Below are positions 5,427 through 6,722 of a DNA stretch of 6,722 bases, one piece after another. The DNA lies in NCBI GenBank assembly GCA_015522385.1, contig WAMJ01000290.1:1-6722 (forward strand), written 5' to 3'. The notes beneath the pieces are model-generated. The model saw only the letters and a program-made list of their open reading frames with translations, searched no databases and was not told where the DNA came from. This stretch comes from Candidatus Heimdallarchaeota archaeon. GTDB lineage: Archaea; Asgardarchaeota; Heimdallarchaeia; Heimdallarchaeales; Kariarchaeaceae. The position numbers and the translations under genes were made by a program. Each line of letters starts with the position of its first letter. The stretch's first letter is position 1.

Positions 5427-5447
5427 CCGAGACAAGCAGATGAGTAT

Positions 5448-5720
5448 ATGAGTAACAAGATCAAGGCATCACACATTCTCGTGAAGAAGTACACCGAGGC
5501 ACAGGAAATCAGGGACATGGTCACCAAGAAAAACTTTGCACAGCTCGCAAAGGAGCACTCAACCTGTCCAAGCAGGAAGAAGGGTGGGAATCTGGGGGAG
5601 TTCGGAAGGGGCCAGATGGTCAAGGAATTTGAAGAGGTGGCATTCAAGATGAATGTCGGTGAGATCTCCCAACCTGTCAAGACCAAATTCGGATACCACA
5701 TCATCATGAGGACAAAATAG
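5448..5720 (+). CDS. Parvulin-type peptidyl-prolyl cis-trans isomerase
   Basis: A 90-residue single-domain parvulin (rotamase/PpiC family, EC 5.2.1.8), the length of E. coli PpiC and of the thaumarchaeal parvulins. It catalyses cis-trans isomerisation of Xaa-Pro bonds in the cytosol; no signal peptide is present. Family landmarks are KASHILVKK (residues 6-14, active-site His9), LAKEHSTCPS (33-42, Cys40), GGNLGEFGRGQMVKEFEEVAF (46-66, Met57 and Phe61 of the hydrophobic pocket), VGEISQPVKTKFGYHII (70-86, Phe81 and active-site His84). No basic Arg pocket for phosphoserine is obvious, so it is not Pin1-like in specificity. The frame stays open back to a GTG at 5391, but the ATG at 5448 is preferred because it gives the family length and lies 26 nt after a TATA box. 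The upstream neighbour ends 100 nt away and the next gene has its own TATA box, so this is probably a single-gene unit. Confidence 0.95.
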   Translation: MSNKIKASHILVKKYTEAQEIRDMVTKKNFAQLAKEHSTCPSRKKGGNLGEFGRGQMVKEFEEVAFKMNVGEISQPVKTKFGYHIIMRTK

Positions 5721-5794
5721 TATATCCCGGGTAATATTGATTAGATGTGTTATCCCCCTAATTTCCATAATTTTATGAGTAAGAATAACTAGGA

Positions 5795-5803
5795 TTTTAA
5801 TAG
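5795..5803 (+). promoter_or_regulatory. TATA box of the nuoH-like gene
   Basis: TTTTAATAG, centred 30 nt before the ATG at 5829, giving a predicted leader of about 4 nt. An ATG at 5816 is out of frame and leads to a stop after six codons, so it is not the start. Confidence 0.5.
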
Positions 5804-5828
5804 ATATTGTCGAGCATGGCCTTGTTAC

Positions 5829-6722
5829 ATGACTGATTCGCCAGTATATGAACCGCTAATTCAACCTCTGCTTAGCTTTCTACCGGATAATATGATCGTT
5901 CCGGTTGTTGTGTCTATCACCACTTTGCTTCTGGCATCGTGGATAATGATCCAACAGCTCTTCGGTCCGTGGGTAGAGAGAAAGATCATGGCAAGGATGC
6001 AGGGTAGGAGAGGCCCCAGCTACGTTGGCTGGAAGGGTATACTCCAAATCCCCGCTGACCTCCTGAAGCTCATCTTCAAGGAGGATGTCATGCCTAGGAG
6101 GGCTGATAGCCTAGGGTTTTTTGTCTCAATCGCTATAATCTCGATAACTTCAATAATTAGCTTCGGACCTCTCCCTTGGGGAACGAACCTAATCGGCGCT
6201 AACTTCGGTGTAGGAATCCTATACGTCTTCGCTATTTTCAGCCTCTTCCCCCCTGCAATGTTTATCGGTGGATGGAGCAGCAACTCGAAGTACGCACTTA
6301 TCGGTGGATTCAGATCTGCTGGTCAGCTACTGGCCTATGAGATCCCGATGTTCCTCTCCGGTATCGCGATCATCGCCGTCAACGGTTCCTTCTCCCTGAT
6401 GACTATCACGGAGAACCAGATGAAAGCTGGAGCAGGTTGGAACCTCTTCACACCTCAGCTCGGTTTCCTCGGTATTTTCACCGGGTTCGTCTTCTTCATC
6501 GCAGGAGTGGCAGAGTCCGAGAGGATACCATTCGATATCCCCGAGGCAGAAGCAGAGCTGGTCATGGGACCCAGAACGGAGTTCTCAGGCTGGAGATACG
6601 CACTGATCATGATGGTGGAGTACATTCACCTCACGGTGAACTCCCTGCTCTTCATCTACCTCTTCTTCGGCGGATACGACGCAATCCCATTCGTAGAGCT
6701 GGAGTTCGAGAGATGGTGGCCA
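5829..6722 (+). CDS. nuoH: NADH-quinone oxidoreductase subunit H-like (NuoH/FpoH), N-terminal 298 codons
   Basis: The gene is open to the right edge, so the last few dozen of about 330-350 residues are missing. NuoH (FpoH in archaeal F420H2 dehydrogenases) is the membrane subunit that contacts the quinone-reducing site and starts the proton path of complex I. Conserved landmarks are ERKIMARMQGRRGPSYVGW (residues 50-68), QIPADLLKLIFKED (73-86), SKYALIGGFRSAGQLLAYEI (153-172), AESERIPFDIPEAEAELV (228-245) and TEFSG (250-254). Several membrane helices lie between them, at about 23-45, 95-112, 125-146, 172-190, 208-228 and 258-283. The Glu-rich loop 228-245 is the quinone-binding/E-channel loop. 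It reads MGPRTEF where most family members have a Gly-Tyr-x-x-Glu arrangement. Its own TATA box means it heads an operon here. The Fpo or Nuo identity and electron donor cannot be told, because the partner genes lie beyond the edge. Confidence 0.95.
   Translation, partial: MTDSPVYEPLIQPLLSFLPDNMIVPVVVSITTLLLASWIMIQQLFGPWVERKIMARMQGRRGPSYVGWKGILQIPADLLKLIFKEDVMPRRADSLGFFVSIAIISITSIISFGPLPWGTNLIGANFGVGILYVFAIFSLFPPAMFIGGWSSNSKYALIGGFRSAGQLLAYEIPMFLSGIAIIAVNGSFSLMTITENQMKAGAGWNLFTPQLGFLGIFTGFVFFIAGVAESERIPFDIPEAEAELVMGPRTEFSGWRYALIMMVEYIHLTVNSLLFIYLFFGGYDAIPFVELEFERWWP

Noticed and set aside
5391..5447. Nineteen-codon N-terminal extension of the parvulin, starting at GTG 5391 after an AGGTG-like site
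   Set aside because: The TATA box at 5418 lies inside it, and the 90-residue form matches single-domain parvulins.
5726..5732. CCCGGG palindrome after the parvulin stop, considered as a terminator
   Set aside because: The stem is only 3 bp per arm and no T-run follows, so a terminator cannot be supported.

Overview
The window looks archaeal. Upstream of most genes there is an A/T-rich box of the archaeal TATA type, and for several genes it lies about 25-27 bp before the start codon, which predicts leaderless or near-leaderless transcripts. The protein families are also archaeal in flavour: a TrmB-type regulator, an HxlR-type regulator, a DUF123 GIY-YIG-like protein, a short stand-alone parvulin, a ubiquitin-like protein ending in Gly-Gly, and a NuoH/FpoH membrane subunit with archaeal-style sequence. 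A euryarchaeon, possibly of Thermoplasmata type, would fit, but no marker here fixes the lineage.

Layout, left to right. (1) Positions 1-1119, minus strand: the N-terminal 186 codons of a biotin-dependent acyl-CoA carboxylase carboxyltransferase subunit (PccB/MmdA type), preceded on the same strand by a small winged-helix-like protein of unknown role. (2) 1168-2019, minus strand: a TauE/SafE (TSUP) membrane transporter. (3) 2152-3958, plus strand: a two-gene unit with a textbook TATA box, made of a four-helix membrane protein with a cytoplasmic winged-helix-like segment and a C-terminal zinc ribbon, then a TrmB-type HTH protein whose C-terminus looks like a PH/GRAM-like fold. (4) 3959-4656, minus strand: a cysteine-containing HxlR regulator followed by a Urm1/MoaD-like ubiquitin-fold protein ending in His-Gly-Gly. 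Its stop codon abuts the stop codon of the convergent TrmB-like gene. (5) 4793-5347, plus strand: a divergent DUF123/GIY-YIG-like protein. (6) 5448-5720, plus strand: a parvulin-type prolyl isomerase. (7) 5829 to the window end, plus strand: the first 298 codons of a complex I NuoH/FpoH-like subunit with its own promoter.

The genes belong to several unrelated functions: propanoyl-CoA/acyl-CoA metabolism, anion export, respiration, protein folding and sulfur-carrier or protein-modifier chemistry. The most interesting parts are the membrane/zinc-ribbon plus TrmB-PH pair, which could be a membrane-linked regulatory unit, and the HxlR plus Urm1-like pair. No rRNA, tRNA, CRISPR array, insertion sequence or long repeat is visible. 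No stretch longer than about 140 bases lacks a gene.
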